The notes below the pieces were generated by a model. That model ran no database searches. It saw nothing but the letters and a program-made list of their open reading frames with translations, and was not told the origin of the DNA. From assembly GCF_003945345.1 (NCBI RefSeq), contig NZ_AP019308.1:1860001-1924000 (forward strand): a DNA stretch of 64,000 bases. Reading direction: 5' to 3'. The stretch comes from Paenibacillus baekrokdamisoli. Lineage in GTDB: Bacteria; Bacillota; Bacilli; Paenibacillales; Paenibacillaceae. The position numbers and the translations under genes are program-made. This document shows positions 34,552-44,911 of this stretch, in pieces; position 1 is the first letter of the stretch, and each line of letters begins with the position of its first letter.

Positions 34552-35988
34552 GTGTGGAAACCTAATCGTCAAAGTAATCAACCTCTGTATCAACAAATAG
34601 CCGACGATCTAGAACGGAGAATATCTTATGGCGAATTTCCACCGGGCAGCGTACTTCCTTCCGAACGAAAATTGGCAGAGCAATTGGAAGTGAACCGCAG
34701 TACGGTGGTTCTTGCCTATTCGGAGCTTCGTGCGCTTGGAATTATTGATAGCCGGTCAGGAAGCGGAACGCGAGTAACCAAATATAAATGGGGAGCTACA
34801 CCGAAGCATCCCCCTAACTGGCATCGGTATGCAGAAGGTGGAAGCTTCTTGCCTAACTTGCCCTTTATGCGCCGTATCCGGGAAGCTCTCGGGCAGAATC
34901 AATCCTTGATAGATTTTGCCAGTGGCGAACTGGCAGCGGATATATCTCCTGTAGAGGAAATCAATATTCTTATGAACGAAAATCATTATACAGAATATTT
35001 GGGATATGACAATCCGCAAGGATTTGTACCCCTCAGACAAGAGCTGGTCAATTATTTAAGTCAATATCGGGATATCCACACCACAGACTCGTCAATTCTC
35101 ATTACTTCCGGCTCCCAGCAATCCTTGTATTTAATTACACAATGTTTGCTATCTCCCGGTGATGCGGTTGCCATTGAAGATCCTTCTTATTGTTACTCAC
35201 TGCCCATGTTTCAAACGGCCGGGCTTCGATTGTTCCGTCTTCCCGTCGATCACAAAGGAGTCCGACCCGAGGATATTCGTACACTTTACAAAAAACACCG
35301 AATCAAGATGGTGTTTATTAATCCAAATTTCCAAAACCCAACAGGCGCGGTGCTTGATAATGAACGAAGAATCCAACTGCTTGATGTCGCAAGTGAACTG
35401 GGACTTCCGATTGTCGAAGACGATCCCTTTAGCCTGACTGCCTATGAGGGGGCACCTCCTCCTCCGCTCAAATCTATCGATTCGATCGGCTCGGTCCTCT
35501 ACATCGGTTCTTTCTCCAAAATCGCAGCGTCCGGGCTGCGTGTCGGGTGGATGGTCGCTCCTCATTCCGTTATCGAGCGGCTGGCAGATGCCAGACAGCA
35601 GATGGATTTCGGACTTAGTGTTATACCTCAAAGGGTTGCCGCACAGTTTTTGAAATCTCCATATTTCGTTCCTCATATGGACCGTTTGCGAATGCATCTG
35701 CTCTATAAAAGGGACTTGCTTATCAAAGCATTACAGAAAGAACTGCCAGACTTGATAACATTTACGATTCCGCAAGGTGGATTGCATCTGTGGTGCAAAA
35801 TTATACCTAAGATAAATGACAGTAAGCTGTTGGAGGAAGCCATCCGGAGAGGGGTTATCTTTGTACCGGGCAGTGTCTATGGATCGGATTCAGGTTATAT
35901 GCGATTTACCTATGCAAGGCCCAAGGCAGAAGACATTGGTTCGGGTATATCAAAATTTGCTGCTGCACTTCGAGACGTACTTAGTTAG
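34552..35988 (+). CDS. MocR-type regulator (GntR winged helix plus aminotransferase domain)
   Basis: A 478-residue MocR/PdxR-group regulator. Residues 1-75 are a GntR winged helix (LYQQIADDLERRI, LPSERKLAEQLEVNRSTVVLAY), and the rest is a class I aminotransferase fold that binds pyridoxal phosphate (the PLP lysine is in YIGSFSKIAASGLRVGW). Such proteins control vitamin B6, GABA or transporter genes. The start is GTG, with GGAAGG upstream. No adjacent gene is an obvious target; the neighbours are the germination operon and qox. Confidence 0.92.
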   Translation: MWKPNRQSNQPLYQQIADDLERRISYGEFPPGSVLPSERKLAEQLEVNRSTVVLAYSELRALGIIDSRSGSGTRVTKYKWGATPKHPPNWHRYAEGGSFLPNLPFMRRIREALGQNQSLIDFASGELAADISPVEEINILMNENHYTEYLGYDNPQGFVPLRQELVNYLSQYRDIHTTDSSILITSGSQQSLYLITQCLLSPGDAVAIEDPSYCYSLPMFQTAGLRLFRLPVDHKGVRPEDIRTLYKKHRIKMVFINPNFQNPTGAVLDNERRIQLLDVASELGLPIVEDDPFSLTAYEGAPPPPLKSIDSIGSVLYIGSFSKIAASGLRVGWMVAPHSVIERLADARQQMDFGLSVIPQRVAAQFLKSPYFVPHMDRLRMHLLYKRDLLIKALQKELPDLITFTIPQGGLHLWCKIIPKINDSKLLEEAIRRGVIFVPGSVYGSDSGYMRFTYARPKAEDIGSGISKFAAALRDVLS

Positions 35989-36010
35989 ACAAGCATCTAT
36001 ACGAAGAATA

Positions 36011-36064
36011 GGGTTGTCCTATCTATCATTAATTCTCATGATGGATGGGACAACCCTTTATTTT
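36011..36064 (+). terminator. Rho-independent terminator of the MocR gene
   Basis: GGGTTGTCC (36011-36019) pairs with GGACAACCC (36048-36056), with inner pairing around CATCAT-like sequence, then TTTATTTT. It may also help to end the qox transcript from the other side. Confidence 0.75.
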
Positions 36065-36124
36065 ATAACGAGCAAGCCATGCTGATGAAGTGAAGTAAAG
36101 TTAACCGAAATCAGAAAATTGGTT

Positions 36125-36451
36125 TCATAAAGCTACCATATTGTACATCATGATCCACATCGACCCGGCGACGATCACCAGCAGAATGACTAAGCCAAGA
36201 AGCAAGGAGATTAGATTGTATCGCGGTTTCTTCTCCTCACGTAGATGCATGAAAAAAAAGAGCTGTACGACCAATTGCAGCACGCCAGCCATCATCAGCA
36301 TAACCGCATCTTCCGTCCCCTCAAGCCAGTGATTCATCACGATGACAATCGGAATCAACGTCAGGACTATGGAGCAAAGGAAGCCAAGCGTATATGATTT
36401 GAACGAACCGTGCGCTTCATCCTGAGAATGGACAGACTCTACCTGTGCCAT
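36125..36451 (-). CDS. qoxD: Quinol oxidase subunit IV
   Basis: A 108-residue protein with three membrane helices (after SFKSYTLGFLCSIVLTLIPIV; VVQLFFFMHLREE between helices two and three), the QoxD/CyoD pattern. Subunit IV assists assembly of the oxidase. It starts right after qoxC (stop at 36452), as the last gene of the four-gene operon. Confidence 0.92.
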   Translation of the reverse strand: MAQVESVHSQDEAHGSFKSYTLGFLCSIVLTLIPIVIVMNHWLEGTEDAVMLMMAGVLQLVVQLFFFMHLREEKKPRYNLISLLLGLVILLVIVAGSMWIMMYNMVAL

Positions 36452-37078
36452 TTAGCTCACCCCCATTAAATAAACAACCGTGAATACAAAAATCCAGACT
36501 ACGTCAAGAAAATGCCAGAACAAGCTGATCACATTGACTTTTCGCATGGTTACAGGTGTGATTCCCTTCCTCGATAGTTGAATCATCAAGCCAACCATCC
36601 AGACTAACCCGACCAGTACATGCAAGCCATGGGTACCTACCAGCGTATAAAAAGCGGATAAAAAAGCACTTGAGCCCATTGTCGCGCCTTCATGCACCAA
36701 ATGTATAAACTCGCTAACTTCCAACCCGATGAAAACTGCGCCTAGCACTACCGTGATGCCAAGCCAGCCAAGCAAGGCTTGCCGTTTCCCTCTATGCATG
36801 GCCAATAACGCCAATCCGCATGTATAGCTGCTGGTGAGCAAAATGAACGTGCTCGCGATCACCCCGCCGATCTTGAACAACTCTGCAGGCCCCGGACCTC
36901 CGTTGGTATTGCCGCGAAGAACAATATACGTTGCAAAAAAAGTGCCAAATATCATCACATCAGTCATCAGATAGATCCAAAATCCGAACGTTCGCATACC
37001 CTCCAAATCTGGATGGTTATGGTGCTCCGAATGCGATTTGGGTTGAAAAGCATGCCCCGTCAGCTTTGATTGAGCCAT
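36452..37078 (-). CDS. qoxC: Quinol oxidase subunit III
   Basis: A 208-residue heme-copper oxidase subunit III with five helices after a polar N-terminus; FGFWIYLMTDVMIFGTFFATY, ELFKIGGVIAST and GTHGLHVLVGLVWM are conserved landmarks. It is part of the terminal quinol oxidase in the cytoplasmic membrane. Its start overlaps the stop of qoxB by one base. Confidence 0.94.
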   Translation of the reverse strand: MAQSKLTGHAFQPKSHSEHHNHPDLEGMRTFGFWIYLMTDVMIFGTFFATYIVLRGNTNGGPGPAELFKIGGVIASTFILLTSSYTCGLALLAMHRGKRQALLGWLGITVVLGAVFIGLEVSEFIHLVHEGATMGSSAFLSAFYTLVGTHGLHVLVGLVWMVGLMIQLSRKGITPVTMRKVNVISLFWHFLDVVWIFVFTVVYLMGVS

Positions 37079-39063
37079 TAGCTTGTCACCTCCCTTATTG
37101 CAGCTTCCGTACGTGCAATTTCATCCACTGGGACATAATAATCCGTATCATAATTGAAGGAATGGGCAAGCATACAACCCGCTACGCCAATAAGTCCCGG
37201 TATCGTTAACCAAAGCCAGTGAAATACGAACCCAAAACCGGTCAAAAACCAAAAGGCAGCCATAATGATAGGAATTGCAGAATTTTTGGGCATGTGGATC
37301 GGCTCCAGTTTCACAGGAGCAATAGACTTTTCTCCGCTTTCCCTGCGCAGCTTTTCCTCCCACCACTCATCCTGCTCCGAAACTTGCGGGAGTACCGCGA
37401 AGTTATAATGAGGCGCAGGCGAAGGAATCGACCACTCCAACGTACGCCCGTTCCAAGGATCGCCTGTCGTGTCCAGATTGTTTCGACGATGTTTGACGCC
37501 ATGGGCAATTTGCCAAACCTGAAACAGAAAAGCAATCCCCATCAAGCAAGCGCCAATAGTGGAAACCAGATTCATTGTCCCCCAGCCCTTGTCCCAACCG
37601 TAAGTCACGACTCTCCGTGTCATGCCCATAAGACCGAGCACATATTGCGGCATGAAGCAGACATAAAAGCCGATATTCCAAAACCAGAACGCCCATTTGC
37701 CTATGCGCTCATTCAGCTTAAAGCCGAATAGTTTGGGCCACCAATAGTACAAGCCGGCGAAATAACCGAACACGACCCCGCCAATAATGACATGGTGAAA
37801 ATGGGCAACCAGGAAATAACTGTTATGAAACTGAAAGTCCGCCGGAGCAACCGACAGCAGCACCCCCGTCAGCCCACCCGTAACAAAACAAGGAATAAAC
37901 GCGATCGTCCAAAGCATCGGTGTTTCGAACGTGATTTTTCCTCGGAACATCGTAAATAGCCAATTGAATACTTTTGCGCCTGTAGGGATCGCAATTACCA
38001 TCGTCGTGAGGGCAAAGAAGGCATTGACATCTGCGCCCGAGCCCATCGTAAAGAAATGATGCGCCCACACGAGAAACGACAAAAGACTGATAATCATCAT
38101 GGCATACACCATCGATTTATAGCCGAACAGCTTCTTCTTAGCAAACGTAGCAACAATTTCAGAAAAAATACCGAAGGCGGGCAGCACAATAATATAAACC
38201 TCCGGATGCCCCCACATCCAGATCAGATTGATATACATCATCGGGTTGCCGCCGCCGTCCAACGTGAAGAAATGCGCGCCCGCGTATCGATCCAGAAACA
38301 GCAGTGCCAGTGTTGCCGTCAAGATCGGAAAAGAAAAGATGATTGCGATACAACTCGATAAAACTGACCATGGGAACATCGGCATTTTCATCAGCTTCAT
38401 GCCAGGTGTGCGCATTTTCAGAATGGTAACAATAAAGTTGATCCCTGTCATCAAACTGCCGATCCCTGAAATTTGTATCCCCCAAATATAAAAATCCTGT
38501 CCAACGCCCGGGTTATACATAAGCTCCGAATAGGGTGGATAAGCGAGCCAGCCCGCATCTGGCGATCCTCCGATCACAAAGGACAGATTGAAAAGCATCG
38601 CACCCGATAAGAACAACCAAAAACTTAATGCGTTTAGAAACGGATATGCCACATCTCTCGCCCCGATTTGCAAAGGCACCATCACGTTGAACAAACCGAA
38701 CATAAACGGCATAGCCATAAACAAAATCATAATGACACCATGTGTCGTGAAAATCGAATTGTAGTGATCCGGTTCCAAAAATTTCAACTCCGGCACGGCC
38801 AGCTGCGCCCGCATGAGGAGCGCATCCACGCCACCTCGGAACAGCATAAGAAAGGCGGAAAGGATATACATAATGCCTATCTTTTTATGGTCAACAGTCG
38901 TGAGCCATTCCCCCCACAACCATCTCCATTTTTTGAAATACGTTAACGCAAATAGCACCGCTACAATAGTAAGAACAATACTGACGTCCGCTCCGTAAAT
39001 TAACGGATCGCCCGTAACAAAGAAATTAGAAGCGAAGCTTTTCACTTTCTCCCCCATGGTCAA
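37078..39063 (-). CDS. qoxB: Quinol oxidase subunit I
   Basis: A 661-residue catalytic subunit that oxidises menaquinol and reduces oxygen to water while pumping protons. It has the low-spin heme ligand region (FTTHGVIMILFM), the CuB His with the cross-linked Tyr in WGHPEVYIIVLPAFG, the HHFFT pair, and the heme ligands in VAHFHHVI. The opening FFVTGDPLIYGADVSI and TTVDHKKIGIMYI match QoxB of Bacillus almost word for word, so I prefer qox over cyo as a name. It is the second gene of the operon. Confidence 0.95.
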   Translation of the reverse strand: MTMGEKVKSFASNFFVTGDPLIYGADVSIVLTIVAVLFALTYFKKWRWLWGEWLTTVDHKKIGIMYILSAFLMLFRGGVDALLMRAQLAVPELKFLEPDHYNSIFTTHGVIMILFMAMPFMFGLFNVMVPLQIGARDVAYPFLNALSFWLFLSGAMLFNLSFVIGGSPDAGWLAYPPYSELMYNPGVGQDFYIWGIQISGIGSLMTGINFIVTILKMRTPGMKLMKMPMFPWSVLSSCIAIIFSFPILTATLALLFLDRYAGAHFFTLDGGGNPMMYINLIWMWGHPEVYIIVLPAFGIFSEIVATFAKKKLFGYKSMVYAMMIISLLSFLVWAHHFFTMGSGADVNAFFALTTMVIAIPTGAKVFNWLFTMFRGKITFETPMLWTIAFIPCFVTGGLTGVLLSVAPADFQFHNSYFLVAHFHHVIIGGVVFGYFAGLYYWWPKLFGFKLNERIGKWAFWFWNIGFYVCFMPQYVLGLMGMTRRVVTYGWDKGWGTMNLVSTIGACLMGIAFLFQVWQIAHGVKHRRNNLDTTGDPWNGRTLEWSIPSPAPHYNFAVLPQVSEQDEWWEEKLRRESGEKSIAPVKLEPIHMPKNSAIPIIMAAFWFLTGFGFVFHWLWLTIPGLIGVAGCMLAHSFNYDTDYYVPVDEIARTEAAIREVTS

Positions 39064-39092
39064 CTCTCTCCTTACGTTCGATTCTAAACCCG

Positions 39093-40001
39093 CTACTCTT
39101 TCATCTGCATGTCTTGCATATCTTTGCTAGACATACCGTGATGGTGAGATGAAGCATACTTGGTGACGGTCTTCTCAAACAAACCTTCAGGAAAAGCAGA
39201 AAATGACTTCACACCCGACGCGGCTGGTTGTGCCAGCTGTTTATATCCCTCTAGAGTGAGTTTGGGAGATTCGGCTTTAACCTTATTCACCCATTTCTCA
39301 AAATCCTCCTGCGTCGTGGATTCCACATTAAAATACATCTTCGCAAAATCTTTTCCAGTGAAATTAGCACCGGATCCCCAATATTCCCCCTGCTGATTAG
39401 CTTGTAAATAAAGCGTCATCGCCATGCCGGACATCGCGTACATCTGGCCGCCAAGCTGCGGAATCCAAAAGGAGTTCATCGGGGAATCGGCTGTGATTTC
39501 GAATCGAATTGGCACGCCCTCTGGAAATTTCACATCGTTTACCGTTGCAATCCCCTGCTCCGGATATTGGAACAACCATTTCCAATCCAGCGAAGTCACC
39601 TGAATGGTCAACTGTTTTTTTTCCGACGCCAGGGGCTTGGACGGTTCCAGGGCATAGGTGGATCGCACCGTTATTACTGCCAGCGCTGCAATAATCGCAA
39701 TTGGTATGCCCCACCAAATTACCTCCAGCTTGGTACTGTGCTCCCAATTCGGCGTGTATTTAGCTTTTCTCCCTTTTCTGTCCCGGTAACGCCATACAAT
39801 GATCGCCGTAAGAATCAGAACAGGCACGATTACACTACTGCCTAATATGGTTGATATCAGCATTAGATCTTTTTGCTGCTCGGCAATGGGTCCTTTGGGA
39901 TCCAGCACAATGATGTTGTCTGCACATCCGGTGGTCGTCAAAAGTAGAAGCACCAGCATGTAAAAACAAGCAAACCATCGAGGTGCCTTGGATAATTTCA
40001 T
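39093..40001 (-). CDS. qoxA: Quinol oxidase subunit II, lipoprotein
   Basis: A 302-residue subunit II with a lipobox (TTTGC, Cys26), two membrane helices and an outer cupredoxin domain (DWKWLFQYPEQGIATVNDVKFPEGVPIRF in part). The CuA-binding Cys and His residues are missing: the region GGQMYAMSGMAMTL contains no Cys. Electrons therefore come from quinol and not from cytochrome c. A His-rich tail (SSHHHGMSSKDMQDMQMKE) ends the protein. AGGAGCTG precedes the ATG. First gene of qoxABCD. Confidence 0.94.
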   Translation of the reverse strand: MKLSKAPRWFACFYMLVLLLLTTTGCADNIIVLDPKGPIAEQQKDLMLISTILGSSVIVPVLILTAIIVWRYRDRKGRKAKYTPNWEHSTKLEVIWWGIPIAIIAALAVITVRSTYALEPSKPLASEKKQLTIQVTSLDWKWLFQYPEQGIATVNDVKFPEGVPIRFEITADSPMNSFWIPQLGGQMYAMSGMAMTLYLQANQQGEYWGSGANFTGKDFAKMYFNVESTTQEDFEKWVNKVKAESPKLTLEGYKQLAQPAASGVKSFSAFPEGLFEKTVTKYASSHHHGMSSKDMQDMQMKE

Positions 40002-40646
40002 GTTTCTCAGCTCCTATCGACTTACATTCATACTTGAATCACGTCTAACTTTAAAAGAGAAGGCTGGAAGTGTCACCAACCACTTATCAAGACAATCAAC
40101 CGACCATGTTCAATAAATCGAAACAAATAGGACAAGATTAAGTCACAAAAAAACTCTTCAATTGAATGAAGAGTTTGCTCTATCAGGGCTTTCCTTATGT
40201 CGAACAAGAACACAAATGAATTCAGTGATAATATATCCTTGGGACTGCTTGAAGGAAATTCTTTCAGTCTTTTCATAAAAAGCAGGAACAGATGCTGATG
40301 ATGGACTACTTTTCTTTCTTTAAATGAAGAAGACATTCTTTGCAAAGCAAGAAGCAGCTGATCTGATCCACTTAATGTTGTTGTTGTTGTGAAATTCCAT
40401 AATTAATTAGAAAACGGAGCTTGCAAACCCGCGCGGCTCCGTTTTTATTGTTGTAGAATTCATTAGATTTTTTTGTTTTGTTTCTTAAAATAGTTATTTG
40501 TTGCAGAATTCGTATGTCTGTTGCTTCCTTAAACGAATTAGTCAAAAACTGTTAAAAGTAGCTGTGATCGCACGTGCACATATCCCTAAAGCAACCTTCG
40601 TTTCGTTCAATCATAAATAAATATTGACAAGCTATTAGCCGGAGTA
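40002..40646. other. Intergenic region upstream of qoxA
   Basis: About 645 bases without a gene I can support. It holds the qox leader (the promoter could not be fixed), a hairpin AACTCTTCA/TGAAGAGTT near 40150-40173, a GTT-repeat tract near 40379-40392 and a terminator-like stem at 40411-40446. Confidence 0.4.
40411..40446. terminator. Terminator-like hairpin
   Basis: AAAACGGAGC and GCTCCGTTTTT enclose a G+C-rich loop. An A-run on one side and a T-run on the other allow function on either strand; the gene it serves is unclear. Confidence 0.55.
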
Positions 40647-40752
40647 GGGATCAAGTTCTTGACATCCACCAGTGACAAGAACTTGATCCCATAAATTTAA
40701 AAAGCCGCAATTTACGCGACTTTTAATGGGCCCATGTTTTTGACTTCCGACA
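40647..40752. repeat. Structured three-part repeat, copy A
   Basis: A perfect 15-base inverted repeat (GGGATCAAGTTCTTG, 40647-40661, with 40676-40690), a terminator-like stem AAGCCGC/GCGACTT (40702-40722), then CATGTTTTTGACTTCCGACA (40733-40752). The same order occurs at 47041-47143, with different bases in the outer part of the first stem but pairing kept. It lies downstream of the collagen-like gene (minus strand), so the middle stem may be its terminator. Confidence 0.6.
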
Positions 40753-40910
40753 AATTGTCGGATGACAGCTGTCTTGCGAGGTTTTACAAAGCATGTTTGC
40801 GGATCTGGTCTTGAAAATAAGCGAGCACAGTCGTCCTGGTTCTGGGTGATCGGCATCGTAAAATTGTTAGATTCCACGACGATGAGTCTTTGTCTGAGTA
40901 AATACAAATA

Positions 40911-42134
40911 TTAAGAAGGAGTATAAGATAGACTGGCGCTAAATGAGAGTTGGGTGATATCAGCTGCTGAGGGATCCGTCGACACAAGCGTCCTTACTCG
41001 AATACCAATACGATCACCCGCAGCAACTACTAATGATCCCCCGACATTAATATTCGTTGCGGATCGGAAAGTACCAGCTGTAATGATATTATTCGGAAAT
41101 CCGAATCTAACTGAACTAGTTAACGGAGTTGTCACGTAAGGTGAAGAACTATGATCAATCCCATTATTAGGAACTGACGGTGCGCGGAATACTGTAAAAT
41201 CATATTGAAGACCGAGCGTATTTATAGAAACCACAGAAGCAACCAATAGATCTGCACTTATTTGTAAATTTTGAACGGTACCCGCAAAGGGAATTGGGAA
41301 AGCGAAACCACCTGCTTCGGGTGGCATAGTTGATTCTCCAGAACCGTCAATAACTTCAACCGTGTGATTACCAAAACCCATTAAAATTGGAGCAGCTGAT
41401 ACTACTGTAGCACCGCTGAGGATGATACCCGTTGAAAATGGAATTAATCCGCCAGCTCCTGGCGACCCTGTTGCTCCTGTTGCTCCGGCAGGCCCCGTTG
41501 ATCCTGTTGCTCCGGCGGCTCCGGCAGCTCCAGTTGATCCTGTTGCTCCAGCGGCTCCGGCAGCTCCAGTTGATCCTGTTGCTCCTGTTGCTCCAACGGC
41601 TCCGGCAGCTCCAGTTGATCCTGTTGCTCCGGCGGCTCCGGCAGCTCCCGCTGATCCTGTTGCTCCGGCGGCTCCGGCAGCTCCAGTTGATCCTGTTGCT
41701 CCGGCGGCTCCGGCAGCTCCAGTTGATCCTGTTGCTCCGGCGGCTCCGGCAGCTCCCGTTGATCCTGTTGCTCCGGCGGCTCCGGCAGGTCCCGTTGATC
41801 CAGCGGCTCCGGCTGGCCCTGCTGGACCTACTGCTCCTGATTCTCCTGTTGGTCCTACTGCTCCAGCTGGTCCAGGAACCCCTTGCGGTCCCATCGCTCC
41901 GGTAGGTCCAGGCAACCCTTGAGGGCCTCCCGAAGGACCGGTAGGACCTTGTGGTCCTTGTGGTCCCGTAGGGCCAACAACCGTCGGAGCTGTAATATTC
42001 ACTTCAGGCGGGGGACAACTTACCCGAATTATTTTTTTAATTACTCGAAGACAACGTTTCTTTTTTTTCCCTTTCGGAGGGCAAACAATTACGGTTTTCT
42101 TTTTACACCGTTTCTTATCAACTCGACAACTCAA
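40911..42134 (-). CDS. Collagen-like exosporium protein, BclB-related
   Basis: A ~407-residue spore-surface protein. The N-terminus is Cys/Lys-rich ([23 protein letters not shown]); residues about 55-230 are Gly-x-y triplets, largely tandem 12-residue units of the type [12 protein letters not shown]; the last ~180 residues are a trimerising head that starts [20 protein letters not shown] and matches BclB-like proteins. I use the TTG at 42132-42134, 6-7 bases after GGGAGGTG; the upstream GTG lies inside that ribosome site. The 36-base DNA repeat is prone to gain and loss of units, so length will vary between strains. Confidence 0.88.
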   Translation of the reverse strand: MSCRVDKKRCKKKTVIVCPPKGKKKKRCLRVIKKIIRVSCPPPEVNITAPTVVGPTGPQGPQGPTGPSGGPQGLPGPTGAMGPQGVPGPAGAVGPTGESGAVGPAGPAGAAGSTGPAGAAGATGSTGAAGAAGATGSTGAAGAAGATGSTGAAGAAGATGSAGAAGAAGATGSTGAAGAVGATGATGSTGAAGAAGATGSTGAAGAAGATGSTGPAGATGATGSPGAGGLIPFSTGIILSGATVVSAAPILMGFGNHTVEVIDGSGESTMPPEAGGFAFPIPFAGTVQNLQISADLLVASVVSINTLGLQYDFTVFRAPSVPNNGIDHSSSPYVTTPLTSSVRFGFPNNIITAGTFRSATNINVGGSLVVAAGDRIGIRVRTLVSTDPSAADITQLSFSASLSYTPS

Positions 42135-42642
42135 TAATGACACCTCCCTATAGAGATGGTTCAGTGTACGTGAGTAGTTTATTTTAGGGATGGACTAATT
42201 GCCTGATTTAGCTAGACTAAAAACTATTTTTAGAAAAATAGGTTAATGATAGGGTAGTTTCGTCCTTGGCTTTACTATAATATCCCACACGTTTTCAGTT
42301 ATTAATACAAAGTTTAATAGAAAGTATAATAGAAACAACTTCAAGAGAACTATTGTGTACAAGAGCTCCTAACCAATTTACCGAAAAATAAATCTCAGTT
42401 CGGTGGTTATATATCCCATCTCAATAGCGTTAGCGGAAGCCACCTCTTTTATGAAATCTTTCGACTCATCTTTGGGTTCAATTGTAATATCCGAAAACCC
42501 ACTTTCATTGCTTCAAAAGTATGCTGTACACGAGTCATCTCAATAAACCATCTAAGATGATGAGACCATTGAACCAAGCATTAAACTTGGTTATTATGCA
42601 TTAGTTTCTAACAACTAAATTATCATATACCAATATAATTAT
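42135..42642. other. Intergenic region between collagen-like and ars genes
   Basis: About 500 A+T-rich bases with no ORF, RNA gene or strong hairpin that I can support. It should hold the promoter of the collagen-like gene, probably read by a late sporulation sigma factor, but I could not fix its position. Confidence 0.4.
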
Positions 42643-42671
42643 TTACTTATATTAAGAAGTTTGGTTATAAT
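42643..42671 (+). promoter_or_regulatory. Sigma-A promoter of the ars operon
   Basis: -35 TTACTT (42643-42648), 17 bases, -10 TATAAT (42666-42671). The surrounding sequence has an imperfect inverted repeat (ATACCAA...TTTGGTTAT) that could be the ArsR operator. Confidence 0.65.
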
Positions 42672-42744
42672 ACAACTGGATATTCTAAAAGGGATATCAC
42701 GCTTCTTCTTTATAGTGAGAATAACCGAAACGAGGTGATATGGA

Positions 42745-43059
42745 ATGATTCCCTTAGATGCATTAGCCGAAACTCTTAAACTTCTTTCTGATAAAACACG
42801 TTTGACGATCCTTGCCTTATTAAAAGAAAAAGAGATGTGTGTCTGTGATATCGTTGAGATTTTACAGATGACACAGCCAAATGTAAGTCAGCATTTACGG
42901 AAATTAAAAATCGGCGGTCTCGTGAACGAAACACGCCGCAGCCAATGGATTTACTATTCATTGAATGTTCATGATAAGCCTTACCTTCAAGGTATCTTGG
43001 ACCAGCTTCCATCTATGAGAGAACAAATCGATGCAGTGAAAGCTGAAAGCTGCAATTAA
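42745..43059 (+). CDS. arsR: ArsR-type arsenic-responsive repressor
   Basis: A 104-residue winged-helix repressor of the ArsR/SmtB family. The metal-binding CVCD motif (Cys32 and Cys34) is in the helix before the recognition helix, as in ArsR of the B. subtilis type, and the DNA-binding part is [17 protein letters not shown]. Arsenite binding would release it from the operator. AGGTGA lies 6 bases before the ATG. It is the first gene of the ars operon. Confidence 0.93.
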   Translation: MIPLDALAETLKLLSDKTRLTILALLKEKEMCVCDIVEILQMTQPNVSQHLRKLKIGGLVNETRRSQWIYYSLNVHDKPYLQGILDQLPSMREQIDAVKAESCN

Positions 43060-43078
43060 TGAATCAATAGGAGGATTT

Positions 43079-44371
43079 ATGCTCGTTGTCGCGTCCCTCA
43101 TTTTCTTAGTCACCTTAGTTTTTGTTATTTGGCAGCCAAAAGGATTAAATATCGGCTGGTCTGCAAGCGGCGGAGCCATCTTAGCTTTAATTGCCGGTGT
43201 AGTTAGTTTTACTGATGTATGGGATGTAACTCTAATTGTATGGAATGCAACACTCGCCTTTGTAGCGGTAATCTTAATATCGCTTATCTTAGATGAAATT
43301 GGTTTTTTCGAGTGGGCCGCTTTACATATGGCACGCTTCGCACGTGGAAACGGTACGCTGATGTTCGTCTATGTTATCTTATTAGGTGCGGCTGTTGCAG
43401 CTTTCTTCGCCAATGATGGTGCGGCACTCATACTTACGCCTATCGTACTAGCGATGGTTCGAGCTCTAAAGTTCGACGAACGCATGATCCTGCCTTTTGT
43501 CATCGCTAGTGGTTTTATTTCGGATACAGCCTCTCTTCCACTCGTCGTAAGTAATCTAGTTAACATTGTTTCTTCTGACTACTTTGATATTGGGTTTGTC
43601 GAGTATGCCAGCCGAATGATTGTTCCCACACTATTCTCTGTTGGAGCTAGTCTGCTCGTGCTTTATCTATTCTTCAGACGCAGTATTCCGAAGCAGTATG
43701 ACTTGACCCAGTTAAAAGCGCCGAAAGACGCCATAAAAAATCCCTATCTGTTCAAAGTTTCGTGGATCATCCTTTCGGTTCTATTGGTCGCTTATCTAAC
43801 CAGCGAATATATCAAGGTACCCGTATCCATCATTGCGGGCATTGCAGCTATTGCTTTTATCATCATGGCTAGACGTAGTCCTGAGATCCACACGGGGACA
43901 ATCATTAAAGAAGCTCCCTGGGCGGTTGTTGTCTTCTCTATCGGGATGTATGTTGTCGTTTATGGGCTTCGAAATGTTGGACTCACCGACGAACTCGGTA
44001 AAGTCTTTCAGTGGGTTGGCGATCAAGGACTATTCGTGGCCACGATCGGTACTGGGTTTATCGCAGCTATCCTATCATCCATTATGAATAACATGCCAAC
44101 AGTTATGATTGATGCACTCGCTATTCATGGCACGAACCCCACCGGTGTACTGCGTGAAGCTTTCGTGTATGCCAATGTTATCGGCTCCGATCTTGGACCT
44201 AAGATAACACCAATCGGCTCCTTAGCCACTCTACTTTGGCTGCACGTTCTCTCCCGTAAAGGTGTGAAAATCACATGGGGCGCGTATTTCAAAACCGGTA
44301 TTGTACTGACGATTCCCGTCTTGTTTATTACACTATTAGGCCTTTATTTATGGCTTAAAGTCATTAGTTAA
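43079..44371 (+). CDS. arsB: Arsenite efflux permease
   Basis: A 430-residue ArsB antiporter with about 12 membrane helices that exports arsenite. Landmarks are the [22 protein letters not shown] and [18 protein letters not shown] stretches in the first half and [17 protein letters not shown] and [21 protein letters not shown] in the second, the repeated loops of the ArsB/NhaD superfamily. It follows arsR by 19 bases, with AGGAGG in the gap. Confidence 0.94.
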   Translation: MLVVASLIFLVTLVFVIWQPKGLNIGWSASGGAILALIAGVVSFTDVWDVTLIVWNATLAFVAVILISLILDEIGFFEWAALHMARFARGNGTLMFVYVILLGAAVAAFFANDGAALILTPIVLAMVRALKFDERMILPFVIASGFISDTASLPLVVSNLVNIVSSDYFDIGFVEYASRMIVPTLFSVGASLLVLYLFFRRSIPKQYDLTQLKAPKDAIKNPYLFKVSWIILSVLLVAYLTSEYIKVPVSIIAGIAAIAFIIMARRSPEIHTGTIIKEAPWAVVVFSIGMYVVVYGLRNVGLTDELGKVFQWVGDQGLFVATIGTGFIAAILSSIMNNMPTVMIDALAIHGTNPTGVLREAFVYANVIGSDLGPKITPIGSLATLLWLHVLSRKGVKITWGAYFKTGIVLTIPVLFITLLGLYLWLKVIS

Positions 44372-44403
44372 TCTAAACCCCAACTAAAAGGAGAACAACG
44401 AAC

Positions 44404-44826
44404 ATGGAAAAGAAACTCATTTACTTTTTGTGTACAGGTAACTCTTGCCGCAGTCAAATTGCAGACGGATTTATGAACGCGCTTGGTGGAGATCGCTACG
44501 AGGTGAAAAGCGCAGGTTTAGAAGCGCATGGTCTTAATCCTCGTGCTGTCCAAGTTATGAAAGAAGCAGGCGTGGATATTTCGAACAATACTTCTAACGT
44601 TATTGACCCTGAGATTCTAAACCGTGCGACTTACGTAATCACCCTGTGCGGACACGCCGACGAACATTGCCCCGTTATCTCCAACCCGAATGTGATCAAG
44701 TGGCACTGGGGCTTCGATGATCCAGCCAAAGCAACGGGTTCTGAAGAAGAAATCATGACTCAATTCCGCACGGTTAGAGATGCCATTAAAGCTCGTGTAG
44801 AAGCATTCCTCAAGGATGGTAAGTAA
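44404..44826 (+). CDS. arsC: Arsenate reductase, thioredoxin-coupled
   Basis: A 140-residue low-molecular-weight phosphatase-like reductase that turns arsenate into arsenite. All three redox cysteines of the B. subtilis type are at the same positions: Cys10 in the P-loop CTGNSCRS, Cys82 and Cys89 in [10 protein letters not shown]. Arsenite is then exported by ArsB. AAAGGAG precedes the ATG. Confidence 0.95.
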   Translation: MEKKLIYFLCTGNSCRSQIADGFMNALGGDRYEVKSAGLEAHGLNPRAVQVMKEAGVDISNNTSNVIDPEILNRATYVITLCGHADEHCPVISNPNVIKWHWGFDDPAKATGSEEEIMTQFRTVRDAIKARVEAFLKDGK

Positions 44827-44911
44827 TAATGGCAGCTATCAAACCGGACGGCAATGCCCGATTCCATTTACATCATTCAAAAAAACGATACTTTAAAGGA
44901 GACCTAACTCG

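Noticed and set aside
37078-40001. Cytochrome c oxidase (ctaCD) or cyo naming for the oxidase operon
   Set aside because: Subunit II lacks CuA ligands, which rules out a cytochrome c oxidase, and subunit I matches Bacillus QoxB better than CyoB.
40073-40345. 90-codon minus-strand ORF upstream of qoxA
   Set aside because: It runs through a perfect hairpin, has no ribosome site and resembles no protein I know.
40635-40907. 90-codon minus-strand ORF behind the collagen-like gene
   Set aside because: It lies across the structured repeat copy A and is explained by it; no ribosome site.
41460-41830. Regular tandem repeats that could be mistaken for a CRISPR array
   Set aside because: The repeats are direct 36-base coding units of a collagen tract with no unique spacers.
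41422-41922. Long Pro/Ala-rich plus-strand ORF (166 codons) and a Leu-rich one in another frame
   Set aside because: Both are the reverse of the GC-rich collagen repeat of the minus-strand gene; repeat codons keep all frames open. No ribosome site.
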